DNA of 64,000 bases from Thermohalobaculum sp039816045 (lineage in GTDB: Bacteria; Pseudomonadota; Alphaproteobacteria; Rhodobacterales; Rhodobacteraceae): contig JBCBYB010000016.1 of assembly GCA_039816045.1 (NCBI GenBank), forward strand, positions 1 through 64,000. The letters are read 5' to 3'. The notes beneath the pieces are model-generated. The model did no database searches. It was not told where the DNA came from and worked only from the letters and a program-made list of their open reading frames with translations. Shown piece after piece: positions 33,527-42,164 of the stretch; position 1 is the first letter of the stretch, and every line of letters starts with the position of its first letter. A program made the position numbers and the translations under genes.

Positions 33527-34105
33527 TTACCCCTGCGAGAGGATCTCACGCCCGGTCACGCGGGAATGCTCAACAATTGCCGCCTCGATCCGCGCTGCCA
33601 TGTCGTCATGGGTTTGCTCCATCAGGCTTTCAACGGCGATGTCGGCCAACGCATAAACCGGATAGCGCGCCTCGATAAGGGCCGCGAGCACTTCCTCTGG
33701 ATTGCCTTGATTGAGCAGTGGTCTGTGCGTGCGCCCTGAGGTCCGGGCAACGAGCACCGGGAGTTCCGCCTTCAGCCAAACCGAGACCGCGCCCTTTGCG
33801 ATCAACGCGCGGGTTTCCTCGTTCAAGAACGCGCCGCCACCGGTTGCCAGCACCATCGGCGGGCGTTCGAGCAGGCGCGAGATGACGCGGCGTTCGCCAT
33901 CGCGGAAATGCGGCTCGCCGAAGCGCTCGAAGATCTCTGCGATACGCATACCCGCGGCGGCCTCGATTTCCGCATCGCTGTCGTGAAAGCCCACGCCGAG
34001 GCGCTGCGCCAGCCGCAGGCCGACCGAGCTTTTGCCGGCACCCATCAAGCCTATAAGGACAATGGTTTGTTTCAGTCGCCCCGGTTTGACGGCATAATCC
34101 ACCAT
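33527..34105 (-). CDS. aroK: Shikimate kinase
   Basis: A 192-aa kinase converting shikimate to shikimate 3-phosphate. The P-loop is LIGLMGAGKSSVG, the shikimate-binding part is FHDSDAEIEAAAGMRIAEIFERFGE, and the lid contains FRDGERRVI and VLATGGGAFLN. The ATG at 34105 has GGAGG 5 bp upstream and is preferred over longer in-frame starts. It is divergent from the small membrane peptide and xerD genes. Confidence 0.97.
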   Translation of the reverse strand: MVDYAVKPGRLKQTIVLIGLMGAGKSSVGLRLAQRLGVGFHDSDAEIEAAAGMRIAEIFERFGEPHFRDGERRVISRLLERPPMVLATGGGAFLNEETRALIAKGAVSVWLKAELPVLVARTSGRTHRPLLNQGNPEEVLAALIEARYPVYALADIAVESLMEQTHDDMAARIEAAIVEHSRVTGREILSQG

Positions 34106-34268
34106 AAGATCCTCCACCGCGCCCGATTGCCCTTCTGCCTGGCTCCGGGCTACAACACGCCAGCGCGCTCGGGGCAATCCGGCGCGGCCAGGTTCGGGCT
34201 TACACGAGCGTTACGCCGGGCAAAACCCCGGCTCGGCTTTCTGACAATCCGGGGAGAGGCGGCAGACG

Positions 34269-34409
34269 ATGGTTCGGCTCATTAAGATCCTGCTTTTGCT
34301 GGCGGTTGCGGGCGTGGTCGGGCTTGCAGTCTTTGCGCTGTTTGCCGACCTGCCCGCTCCGGTGCGCGCGGTGAGTGAACCGATCGACCTGCCGAGCGGG
34401 ACCGAGTGA
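34269..34409 (+). CDS. 46-aa single-span membrane peptide upstream of xerD
   Basis: The peptide starts MVRLIKILLLLAVAGVVGLA and has one hydrophobic helix (about residues 4-25) followed by a short Pro-rich tail DLPAPVRAVSEPIDLPSG. A GGGGAGAGG site precedes the ATG, and its stop overlaps the GTG start of xerD (GTGA), which strongly implies translation and coupling. Similar short peptides lie between aroK and xerD in other Rhodobacterales, as I recall. The function is unknown. Confidence 0.7.
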   Translation: MVRLIKILLLLAVAGVVGLAVFALFADLPAPVRAVSEPIDLPSGTE

Positions 34410-35320
34410 CAGACGCCTCGGATCAGGGGTGGATCGCTGCCTTCCTTGAAGCCATGCAAGCGGAGCGCGGGGCCAGTGCTCACACACTCGCGGCCTATGG
34501 GCGGGACCTGCGTGAGTTCAGGGCCTATCTCTTGGCACGCGGGACCAGCCTAGAGGCGGCCATGCGGTCCGATCTTGAAGGGTTTGCGGCTGCGCTTACG
34601 GATGCCGGGCGGGCGGCGAGTACGCGAGCGCGGAAACTCTCTGCGGTGCGCCAGCTCTTCCGGTTCCTGCATGAGGAGGGCTGGCGCGCTGACAATCCGG
34701 CGGCCCGCATTGCGAACCCGACAAAACACGCCGCGGCCCCGGATGTGCTGGATATCGCTTCGGTCGATCGCTTGTTGGAGACAGCTCGAACAGAGGCAAA
34801 CAAGCGGCTTCGCGGAGAGCGGCTCCATGCGATCGTCGAGCTGTTGTATGCGTGCGGGCTCCGTGTCTCCGAGCTTGCCGAGATGCCATTGTCAGCCGCC
34901 ACCGGCGATCCGCGCATGCTGCTGGTGAGAGGCAAAGGCGCGCGGGAGCGTTTGGTCCCGACTGGCGAGCCCGCTCGTGCAGCCTTGGCCACCTGGATCA
35001 CGGCCAGGTCCGAGGCAGCAGGGGCCGAGGGTCCGTGGCTCTTTCCTGCGGTGAGGGGCACCCGACATCTCAGCCGCGTTGCCATCTGGCAGCAACTCCG
35101 GGCGCTCAGCGGTCGGGCTGGGCTCGATCCGGAGCGGGTGAGTCCGCACGGCCTGCGCCATGCCTTCGCAACACATCTTCTTCAAAACGGGGCGGATCTG
35201 CGCGCGATCCAGGAGATGCTCGGCCATCAGGATCTCTCGACGACCGAGATCTACACCCATGTCCTCGACGATCGCCTGCGCCAGCTGGTGGCGGAGAAGC
35301 ATCCCCTCGCCCAAGACTGA
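34406..35320 (+). CDS. xerD: Tyrosine recombinase XerD
   Basis: A 304-aa recombinase that, with XerC, resolves chromosome dimers at dif. The N-terminal core-binding domain begins with FLEAMQAERGASAHTLAAYGRDLREF. Catalytic residues are Arg in CGLRVSELAEM, Lys in VRGKGARERLVP, His and Arg in SPHGLRHAFATHLL, His in EMLGHQDLSTTEIYTHV, and Tyr in that last motif. The GTG start overlaps the upstream peptide stop. It ends 11 bp before the convergent SRAP gene. Confidence 0.95.
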   Translation: MTDASDQGWIAAFLEAMQAERGASAHTLAAYGRDLREFRAYLLARGTSLEAAMRSDLEGFAAALTDAGRAASTRARKLSAVRQLFRFLHEEGWRADNPAARIANPTKHAAAPDVLDIASVDRLLETARTEANKRLRGERLHAIVELLYACGLRVSELAEMPLSAATGDPRMLLVRGKGARERLVPTGEPARAALATWITARSEAAGAEGPWLFPAVRGTRHLSRVAIWQQLRALSGRAGLDPERVSPHGLRHAFATHLLQNGADLRAIQEMLGHQDLSTTEIYTHVLDDRLRQLVAEKHPLAQD

Positions 35321-35331
35321 CAGCTCTGCCC

Positions 35332-36018
35332 CTAGAGCCCCAGACCGACCGGCTCGATCAACTCCGGGCCATTGTTTCGCACATTGCCGACACGGGCGTC
35401 GACCTCGTGGACGCGCACGCGCCCATCCGGAGGGGCTGACATGGGGGGCTCGCTTCCTTCTGCCGACAACCACTCTTCCCAGTCCTGCTCATCGAGAATG
35501 ACGGGCGAGCGGGGGTGGAGATGCTGCGTTGCCTTGCCCGCGGCGCAGGTGAGGATCGTGAAGGACCGGAGCAGCGCCCCGTCGACGGTGGCCTCGGCCC
35601 AGAGCCCGGCAAAGCAGATGCCAGGGGTGTTTCGCTCCAAAGTCACGAACCAAGGGGTCTTCGCGCCCTTCTTGCCGCTCCATTCGTAGTAGCCGAGTGC
35701 CGGCACAAGGCAGCGGCCGACCCGCCAGGCATCTCGAAACATGGGCTTCTGCGAGGCCTCCTCCGAGCGGGCGTTGAACGTGCTGGCCTTCATCTCGGAG
35801 AGAGGTTTTCGCCACCACCGGGGGATCAGCCCCCAGCGCGCCGTCACCATTCGGCGGCCCTCGTTCGCGACGAGGATTGCAGCAATCTGGGTTGGAGCGA
35901 CGTTCCAGTTGGGTTCGGGCCAAATCGGCTCGGGCCCGGCAGTGGCCGCACCGGAAATCTCGAGCCATCCTTCCCAAAGATCGACCTCAGGATCCCCAAC
36001 CGCAAAACGTCCACACAT
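35332..36018 (-). CDS. SOS response-associated peptidase family protein (SRAP/HMCES)
   Basis: A 228-aa protein of the SRAP/YedK family that crosslinks to abasic sites in single-stranded DNA through Cys2 after Met removal. The start MCGRFAV shows that cysteine. Other active-site residues are Asn in STFNARSE, Glu in LGYYEW, and His in HLHPRSPVIL. The start at 36018 is required because Cys2 must be next to the initiator. Upstream in-frame starts would hide it. It is convergent with xerD and divergent from the DUF2927 gene. Confidence 0.95.
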   Translation of the reverse strand: MCGRFAVGDPEVDLWEGWLEISGAATAGPEPIWPEPNWNVAPTQIAAILVANEGRRMVTARWGLIPRWWRKPLSEMKASTFNARSEEASQKPMFRDAWRVGRCLVPALGYYEWSGKKGAKTPWFVTLERNTPGICFAGLWAEATVDGALLRSFTILTCAAGKATQHLHPRSPVILDEQDWEEWLSAEGSEPPMSAPPDGRVRVHEVDARVGNVRNNGPELIEPVGLGL

Positions 36019-36140
36019 GGCCTGACCTCTCTGCCCTTTGGGCATCATTCCGCGTCAGGTTGAAGCGCGGGGTCAAGAGTTGGACATCGGGTGCTTCGTG
36101 ATGCTTGATCTGAGGCCCAGGATAGGGCTCACTCTCGCTC

Positions 36141-36977
36141 ATGCTGCGCTGCATTCTCAACCTTATGCTGGGAGCGCTTCTCTGCGCCTGTACCAGCTCG
36201 ATCTCCGATGCCGATTTTGCGCGTTGGGACGCGAATCTACGCGCTGCCGGCAAGCTGCGTGCGGAGCGGGCGCCGATTGACGCGCCCTACACGTCTCGTG
36301 ATCTCGCAGAGAACTTTGCCAAGATCGGGTTCGGGTCGGAGTTCGAGATCGTAGACGGCCGATACTCGGCCATTGGGGCGGATAAATCGGCGCCGCTGAC
36401 CCGTTGGGGTGGACCCATCCGTTACGGTCTGTTCGGGGATTACGATCCGCAGGATAAGGCATCGGTTGCTGGCTTCGGGCTCCGGCTCACTCAAGCAACG
36501 GGGCTCGAGATCCGTCGTGCCGAGCAAGATCCCAATATGCTGATCTTCTTCCTCGATGAGGTCGGGCGGGACCAGGTTGGCGCGCTTTTCGAACGCGAAC
36601 CGGAGTACCGCCCGCTTGCGGATCTCTTCGGCGCCTGGTCAGCCGATCCAAAGTGGCCGTGCTCGGCAGAGTTCTACTATCACGCCCCGGATCGGCCGGA
36701 CGCCTACGAGATCTATTTTGCGGTGGTCTACATCCGGACGGAGGTCACCGGGCTGTCCCGGCGCTCCTGCATCGAGGAGGAGATTGCGCAGACCTTAGGT
36801 CTGGCGCGTGACGATCCGTCTCTGCGGCCGTCGATCTTCAACGACGACGAAGAGTTTGCGTTGATGACCGATCACGATGCGGCCTTGCTATCGCTGCTGT
36901 ATGACGAGCGTTTGCGGCCCGGGATGACAGCTGCAACGGCGATGCCGATCGTACGACAGATCCTGCAGACGGAGTGA
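36141..36977 (+). CDS. DUF2927 family lipoprotein
   Basis: A 278-aa protein with a lipoprotein signal peptide and lipobox LGALLCAC near residue 15-17. It contains RDLAENFAKIGFGSEF, RWGGPIRYGLFG, and SCIEEEIAQTLGLARDD followed by PSIFNDDEEFALMTDHDAALLSLLYDERLRPGM, which match DUF2927 proteins of Rhodobacterales. The Glu-rich helix and later motif resemble a zincin-like peptidase layout, but no clear HExxH is present. It is probably anchored in the outer membrane facing the periplasm. Convergent with hslO (3 bp gap). Function unknown. Confidence 0.85.
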   Translation: MLRCILNLMLGALLCACTSSISDADFARWDANLRAAGKLRAERAPIDAPYTSRDLAENFAKIGFGSEFEIVDGRYSAIGADKSAPLTRWGGPIRYGLFGDYDPQDKASVAGFGLRLTQATGLEIRRAEQDPNMLIFFLDEVGRDQVGALFEREPEYRPLADLFGAWSADPKWPCSAEFYYHAPDRPDAYEIYFAVVYIRTEVTGLSRRSCIEEEIAQTLGLARDDPSLRPSIFNDDEEFALMTDHDAALLSLLYDERLRPGMTAATAMPIVRQILQTE

Positions 36978-36980
36978 ACT

Positions 36981-38009
36981 CTACGCTTCGCGTTTTGGCT
37001 TAGAGGTGGCGTCGAACCCGAGGGTCGCCGGATCGAAGCTGTAATGCGCCGAACAGAACTGGCAGTCCGCCGTGACGCGCCCTTCCACGGTTGTCATGCG
37101 CGCGATGTCCTTTTGCGAGTATTGCGCGAGGGCGGCCTCAACCCGCTCCGCCGAGCAGGTGCATCCAAAGCGGATCGGCTGCTTTGGGTAGACGCGAGGC
37201 CGCTCTTCATGGAACAGCCGCAAAAGGAGCTGCTCGGGACCGATATGAGGGCCGATCATCTCATGGGCCTCAGCCGTTGAGGCGAGCATGTTGACCCGGG
37301 CCCAGTCCTCCGCTCGTTCCGCCGGCGCCATGGCCGCCACATCGTCCGCGTTCATGAGACCATCCTCGCTGGAGGGGGCGTCCGGCGCTTGACCGCCATC
37401 CTCTGGCATCAACTGGAGCATCAGCCCGGCGGCTCGCCACTTGGCCTCCCCTCCTGGCTCCTGAGCCTGAGCGGCGATCACCTGGAACCGCGTCGCCAGC
37501 TGCTCGGACTGGGCGAAGTAGATCTCGGCACACTGGACCAGGGACTGGCCCGACAGCGGAGTGATCCCTTGATAGGGGCGCATGTCCGGCCCCTGATCGA
37601 TGGTGACGCCCATCACCCCTTTGCCCAGCAAATCGAATGGCGCCCCCCGATGAGAGACGACATCGCCGCGGTCAAAGCTTGCATAGGCGCGGAGCCGCCC
37701 GGCCTCGCCTTCCGTATCCGGCGCAAAATAGTCGGTCGCGATCAAGCGCACCGGCCCCTCTCCGCGGATCTGGATCGAGAACCGCCAGCGCAGTTTGATC
37801 GTCTGCCCAATCAACGCGGTGATCAGCGCAGCCTCAGCGACAAGCGCGGACACCGGATCCGGGTAGCGGTGCTGGGTCAGGATGGTCTCGAGTGTTGCAT
37901 CGAGCCTGACCAAGCGCCCGCGAATTTCCGACCGCTCCAGTCGAAAGGGCAACAGCAGATCATCGCCTGGATGCCCACTGGGGGCAGGTTCGGAGGGTGC
38001 GTCGGTCAT
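36981..38009 (-). CDS. hslO: 33 kDa redox-regulated chaperone Hsp33
   Basis: A 342-aa cytoplasmic chaperone activated by oxidation. The C-terminal zinc site has the four cysteines in FGCTCSAERVE and ADCQFCSAHY (CxC and CxxC). The N-terminal domain contains ALIGQTIKLRWRFSIQIRGEGPVRLI, typical of Hsp33. ATG at 38009 was chosen because it begins MTDAPSEP and lies after a GAGG. It is slightly longer than E. coli Hsp33 because of an acidic loop around residues 205-225. Divergent from the Nudix gene. Confidence 0.95.
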   Translation of the reverse strand: MTDAPSEPAPSGHPGDDLLLPFRLERSEIRGRLVRLDATLETILTQHRYPDPVSALVAEAALITALIGQTIKLRWRFSIQIRGEGPVRLIATDYFAPDTEGEAGRLRAYASFDRGDVVSHRGAPFDLLGKGVMGVTIDQGPDMRPYQGITPLSGQSLVQCAEIYFAQSEQLATRFQVIAAQAQEPGGEAKWRAAGLMLQLMPEDGGQAPDAPSSEDGLMNADDVAAMAPAERAEDWARVNMLASTAEAHEMIGPHIGPEQLLLRLFHEERPRVYPKQPIRFGCTCSAERVEAALAQYSQKDIARMTTVEGRVTADCQFCSAHYSFDPATLGFDATSKPKREA

Positions 38010-38092
38010 GGGGCCTCGTTTCGGTTGCGCGCCCGTGTACGCGATTCCCAACGGCTCTGGCAAACCGGATCGTCCCATGTCACAACCCCGCT

Positions 38093-38548
38093 ATGCGACG
38101 GATTGGAGAGAGCGTTCGGCCGGGTATCCGGTATCGAGACCGGGCAGGCGCCTATGGCTTGGTTGTGCGTGGCCGGGCCCTCCTTTGTGTGTGGCAAGGA
38201 GCCGAATTGCAGCTGCCGGGCGGCGGTATTGATCCGGGCGAGAGCCCGCTTCAGGCACTGCACCGGGAGGTCTTGGAGGAGACGGGCTGGCGCATCGGCG
38301 GACCGGATGGCGGTGCCCCGCGTAAGGTCGACAGCTTCCAACGGTATGTCTGGCTGTGGGACTACGAGTATTGGGCGCGAAAGGTGCAATCAATCTACCT
38401 GGCGCGCGCGGTGTCCCAGCTGCACCCCCCGCTCGAAGCCGATCATCTCCCGGTCTGGCTGCCGACGGTCGAGGCGGCCGATCTCTTGCATATCGCAGGC
38501 GACCGAGACGCAGTCCACCGCGCGCGCTCGACGGGGTTGATCCCCTAG
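38093..38548 (+). CDS. Nudix hydrolase
   Basis: A 151-aa enzyme with the Nudix box GGGIDPGESPLQALHREVLEETGW around residues 43-66, including the metal-binding REVLEE. These proteins cleave nucleoside diphosphates linked to another group; substrate not predictable. The start is uncertain: ATG at 38093 keeps the Nudix frame (MRRIGES), while an ATG at 38075 belongs to another frame, and no strong Shine-Dalgarno is seen. Its TAG stop and the stop of the convergent glycosyltransferase share a CTAG. Confidence 0.82.
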   Translation: MRRIGESVRPGIRYRDRAGAYGLVVRGRALLCVWQGAELQLPGGGIDPGESPLQALHREVLEETGWRIGGPDGGAPRKVDSFQRYVWLWDYEYWARKVQSIYLARAVSQLHPPLEADHLPVWLPTVEAADLLHIAGDRDAVHRARSTGLIP

Positions 38549-39840
38549 TCTTCAAGGAGATCTGCCAGGCGCTCCGCGGCCAATCGCGGGCGGGGTGTCC
38601 GTGCCAGCAGAGCGCGGGCTGCTCCGGCCATCATCGCGTCTCTCGCATCCCTGCCATAGCGGGCCGTTCCCTCGAGCAGTCCGGAAACGTAACGTTCCGG
38701 TGTGTGACGCTCCATAAGGCGCGCCCGCCCGGCCGCTCCGATCGCCGCACAGATGGTTCGGTCCGCGTCGAGGCGGCGCAGAAGATGCGCGAGGGCATCA
38801 ACCTCGCCCGTCGCCGGGATCTTCAGGACACAATCGTCAGGCAGCCCGGCATACCATCCGATTTCCGATACCACCGAGACGGCCGACGCGTTCCAAATCC
38901 GGAGCTGGCTGCCCGACGCCTCGCCCATCGTGGGGTTGCGGAGGTTGAAGACCAGGTGTGCCGACGCCAGCGCCTGGTTCAGATCGCCCTCGGGCGCATA
39001 GCCCCGAAGCTCGACCCGATCTGACAGCCCGAGTTGTGAGATCTTCTGTCGGACATGGCGCTCGTCCCAAAGGGTGCCGAAGACCTCGAACGCGTAGGAG
39101 ATATGGGCCTTCACCTGAGCCAGCGCTTCGAGCACCTGATCGAGCCGGCGATTTGGGGCGAGATAACCGAACTGTACCAGCCGCAATGGGCCATCGGATG
39201 CGCGCTCTGCGGCTGTCTCTTGCGATGGCGCAAAGGGCAGATCGAGCGCCCAGGCCGGCAAAACGGCCCGTTCCCGAACGCGATCCCAGCCTGCTTCGGT
39301 ATACGTCAGCGCGGCCACTGCTTTGGAGAGGGCGATCTCGAACAGCGGCATCCGCGCAGCCGCCTCGCTCGGAGCCAGGCGCTGCCCGAGAACGCGGCTG
39401 GCGACATCCCGACCGGCTCCGCCATACCAACGGGCCATCTCGGCGCGGTAGACGCTGCGCTCGAAATGGCCGTTGGCCATCATGCCCGCCAGCAAGTCCT
39501 GTATCGCCAGGTCGTGCAGGACGACGACACCCGGCACGCGCCGCGCAAGGTTCAGGGGGCCCGCGTGATAGAGCCAGGAGTTTCCGATCTGGAAGAAGAT
39601 GCACTCTGGACCATTGGCTGGCGGCAGTCCGTCCAACGGCATTGGAAAATGTGCCCCAGCGTCATAGCGCCGGACGATTGCATGGGCTTCGAGCTCGGTG
39701 TCCCAGGTCTCGGCGTCGGTCCACAAAACGACGTCCGCACGCTCGGCGAGCGAGGGAAGGATCCGTGCCGTCATGGCCGCGATATCGGTCTGAGCCGGGG
39801 GCAGGGGGCTCACCCAATGGATGCGTGGGCGCGTCTGCAT
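38545..39840 (-). CDS. Glycosyltransferase family 4 protein (surface glycan locus)
   Basis: A 431-aa GT-B enzyme. The C-terminal domain has PLRLVQFGYLAPNRRLDQVLEALAQV, DRVELRGYAPEGDLNQALASAHLVFNLR and the PTMGEASGSQLRIW region in place of the usual EGFG motif, with one retained glutamate (GEASG). It is the last gene of the leftward arm; its start overlaps the stop of the GT–methyltransferase gene (TGATG). Family members of this form attach a sugar to a growing polysaccharide. Donor and acceptor are unknown. Confidence 0.82.
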   Translation of the reverse strand: MQTRPRIHWVSPLPPAQTDIAAMTARILPSLAERADVVLWTDAETWDTELEAHAIVRRYDAGAHFPMPLDGLPPANGPECIFFQIGNSWLYHAGPLNLARRVPGVVVLHDLAIQDLLAGMMANGHFERSVYRAEMARWYGGAGRDVASRVLGQRLAPSEAAARMPLFEIALSKAVAALTYTEAGWDRVRERAVLPAWALDLPFAPSQETAAERASDGPLRLVQFGYLAPNRRLDQVLEALAQVKAHISYAFEVFGTLWDERHVRQKISQLGLSDRVELRGYAPEGDLNQALASAHLVFNLRNPTMGEASGSQLRIWNASAVSVVSEIGWYAGLPDDCVLKIPATGEVDALAHLLRRLDADRTICAAIGAAGRARLMERHTPERYVSGLLEGTARYGRDARDAMMAGAARALLARTPRPRLAAERLADLLED

Positions 39841-42161
39841 CAGCCCCGTACCAACGCGAGGAACCCGGCCTCAGAACAGCGGAGCGTGACGGTATTAGCG
39901 CGGCCAGTGCCGGTGAGGCGGCCAGCGCCGCCCTCGAACAACCCAATGGTGAGTAGACCGTCTCCCGGTGGCACGGAGAGGTCTATGCGTGACGTTTCGC
40001 CGGCTGCGATGGCGCCAAGCAAGGCGTGCTGTGCGCCCTGGTGGACGAGCCGGCCGCCGGCATCCTGCCAGTCGAGGCATAAGGAGACCGGGAAGCTGCC
40101 TTCAGCAACCCAGTCGGAGCGGGAGGTGTTTTGGATGCCGAGCGTGACCCTGTCACCGTCGCGTCCGAGCACCGAAATGCGTCCGGCATGCTGTTCAGGC
40201 CGTCCGTGGAAGAAGCCCGGTGGTGGCGCGCCAGGGGACCCGGTCTTCCGCCCCAGCCAGAAGGTTGTCTCGCCGCGAAGCGCCAAGTCATCGCCCCGCT
40301 CCGCTAGCAAGCTCTTCACGGTGGGGTCGATGCGATCATCGTAGACATCGGCGGTGAGCAACTGCACCGTCTCGAAGCCAGCCGCTTCGGCAAGCGCTTT
40401 GACCTCACCCGGGGCGTATTCGCGGTTGTGTCGCCCATAGGCCCCACCGACCGGCACGAAGGGTCCGAAGGAATAGGGTGCGGCCCCGGAAAGCACCTTC
40501 GCAACACTGCGATGGCTTGTCATGTTCGGCGTGGTGATCAGGAGGTGGCCGCCTGGCGAAAGCACGCGGTTTGCCTCCGCCAGGAACCAGAGCGGATCGA
40601 CGGCAAGGTGCTCTAGGATCTCCATGCCCAGGACGAGGTCCGCGCACGCAGCCTCGAACGGCAGGGGATCGCGTTCGACATTGCAAGGGGAGAGCTCAAC
40701 GGAAAAGTCCCGCCCCGGAGCCCTGCGCGCGTGCACGGTCTGGGAAAAGCGACGCGGGTCGGACCAGACGCCTTGGATCTGCACGTCGGGAAACCGAGCG
40801 GCCAGAAGCCCTTGAAACAGGAAGGGTGGCACGATCCCGATATCGAGCACGCGGGTTGGCGAGACCGGCTCCAGAAGCGCCAACGTCGCTTGGTAGCGCC
40901 GCCAGTGGGTCTCAAAATACGGCCGGTGGAGTGGTTCCTGGCTTTCCCATTCTCCAGGCCAAGTCCCAAAGTCATAAGCAGAGAGGAGGCCGTCAAGGTC
41001 AGCAAAGGGCAGGTTGGCAGGCTGTGGAGGAACAATCGCCTGAGCCAAATCACTGAAGGACCGGGTCTGCGGCGCAGGCGATGCGTCCGCCAAAGGTTTG
41101 ACCTCGTTTGAGAGTGGCTCGGCGGTCAGAACTTCGACAACGCGATCCCAGCCGATCTGTTTGCCGTGATAGGTCGCAAGGCCTGCTGCCCCCATGCGCT
41201 CGGCCTCCGCATGGTCATCCATGAGACGCAGAAACGCCGCCCCGAGTGCCTCCGGCGTCGGTGGCACCACAAGCCCCTCGGTGCCGTCACCGATGAACTC
41301 CAGCGGTCCGCCACTGTCCTCTGCCGTGACCACGGGCTTGCCGGACAGCATCGCCTCGAGCGTGATGTAGCCGTAGTCCTCATCGATGGGGACGAAGACC
41401 ACACCGCGGCACTCGGAATAGTGGCGCAACATTTCCTCATCCGAGATCGGCCCAAGGATCTCGCAGCGGTTGTCGACGCCCAGATCCCGCGCGCGCGCTC
41501 TCAGCTCGTCGTCGTAGCCGGGGGCATCGGGAGGCCCAGCCAGCTTAAGACGCACGCCGGGCGCATGGGCCAAGGCCTCGATCATCAGCTGCTGACGCTT
41601 GTTCGGCCCAAGCCGCGACGGCGCGAACAGGTAGTCTCCGAAGGGCCCGGGCTGCAGCCTCTCCGCATTTGGCGGGGGATGATAGAGCGGTTCCGATCCC
41701 AGCCCGAGAAACCGGTGTAGCCGGTCCGAGACGTTGCGGCTGTTGGCATAGACGCGTGTGTTCGCAGCTCCGATGGCTGCGCGATCCTCAGCCCGGATCA
41801 TCTCACGCACCGCGGCGCCGTCGGGATCGTGTTGCAGCTCCGAGATGCCGGATTCCCAAAGGTCGTAGGCTTGGCGGTGCTGATGGAGGATCCAAAAGAC
41901 CTTGTTCGGATGGCGCGCCAGATAGGCTGGGAATTTGAGCCCGACCATCAGGTCGACCGGATAGCCGAGATCGGTGAGGTCGATCAGCTTTGCTGCCAGC
42001 ACGTGATCGACGAGGGCTTTTGCCGGATACCACTTGTATGGGATCGAGATCTCGGTCGCCTCGTGGCCACGCGCCCGCAACGCGGCGACGAGGTTGGCCG
42101 AGTGGCGCTCGGCCCCTCCGATGATGAACGGGGCCTGGGTGGTGACGACACCGACACGCAT
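39840..42161 (-). CDS. Fusion: family 4 glycosyltransferase + methyltransferase + beta-sandwich domain
   Basis: A 773-aa cytoplasmic protein. Residues 1-350 are a GT4 domain (GGAERHSANLVAALRARGHE near the start; VVFVPIDEDYGYITLEAMLSGKPVV with the donor-site glutamate). Residues about 420-640 are a SAM-methyltransferase-like domain with VLDIGIVPPFLFQGLL as a degenerate motif I, then EILEHLAVDPLWFLAEANRVLSPGGHLLI. Residues about 685-773 look like a beta-rich domain similar to glycan-binding modules. The methyltransferase lacks the GxGxG loop, so activity is doubtful. It lies between a coiled-coil methyltransferase (3 bp away) and another GT4 gene. Confidence 0.82.
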   Translation of the reverse strand: MRVGVVTTQAPFIIGGAERHSANLVAALRARGHEATEISIPYKWYPAKALVDHVLAAKLIDLTDLGYPVDLMVGLKFPAYLARHPNKVFWILHQHRQAYDLWESGISELQHDPDGAAVREMIRAEDRAAIGAANTRVYANSRNVSDRLHRFLGLGSEPLYHPPPNAERLQPGPFGDYLFAPSRLGPNKRQQLMIEALAHAPGVRLKLAGPPDAPGYDDELRARARDLGVDNRCEILGPISDEEMLRHYSECRGVVFVPIDEDYGYITLEAMLSGKPVVTAEDSGGPLEFIGDGTEGLVVPPTPEALGAAFLRLMDDHAEAERMGAAGLATYHGKQIGWDRVVEVLTAEPLSNEVKPLADASPAPQTRSFSDLAQAIVPPQPANLPFADLDGLLSAYDFGTWPGEWESQEPLHRPYFETHWRRYQATLALLEPVSPTRVLDIGIVPPFLFQGLLAARFPDVQIQGVWSDPRRFSQTVHARRAPGRDFSVELSPCNVERDPLPFEAACADLVLGMEILEHLAVDPLWFLAEANRVLSPGGHLLITTPNMTSHRSVAKVLSGAAPYSFGPFVPVGGAYGRHNREYAPGEVKALAEAAGFETVQLLTADVYDDRIDPTVKSLLAERGDDLALRGETTFWLGRKTGSPGAPPPGFFHGRPEQHAGRISVLGRDGDRVTLGIQNTSRSDWVAEGSFPVSLCLDWQDAGGRLVHQGAQHALLGAIAAGETSRIDLSVPPGDGLLTIGLFEGGAGRLTGTGRANTVTLRCSEAGFLALVRG

Positions 42162-42164
42162 GGG

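Noticed and set aside
38075..38232. Alternative start MSQPRYATDW for the Nudix gene
   Set aside because: It is in a different frame from the Nudix box and stops before it is reached; a frameshift is not needed because the 38093 frame reads normally.
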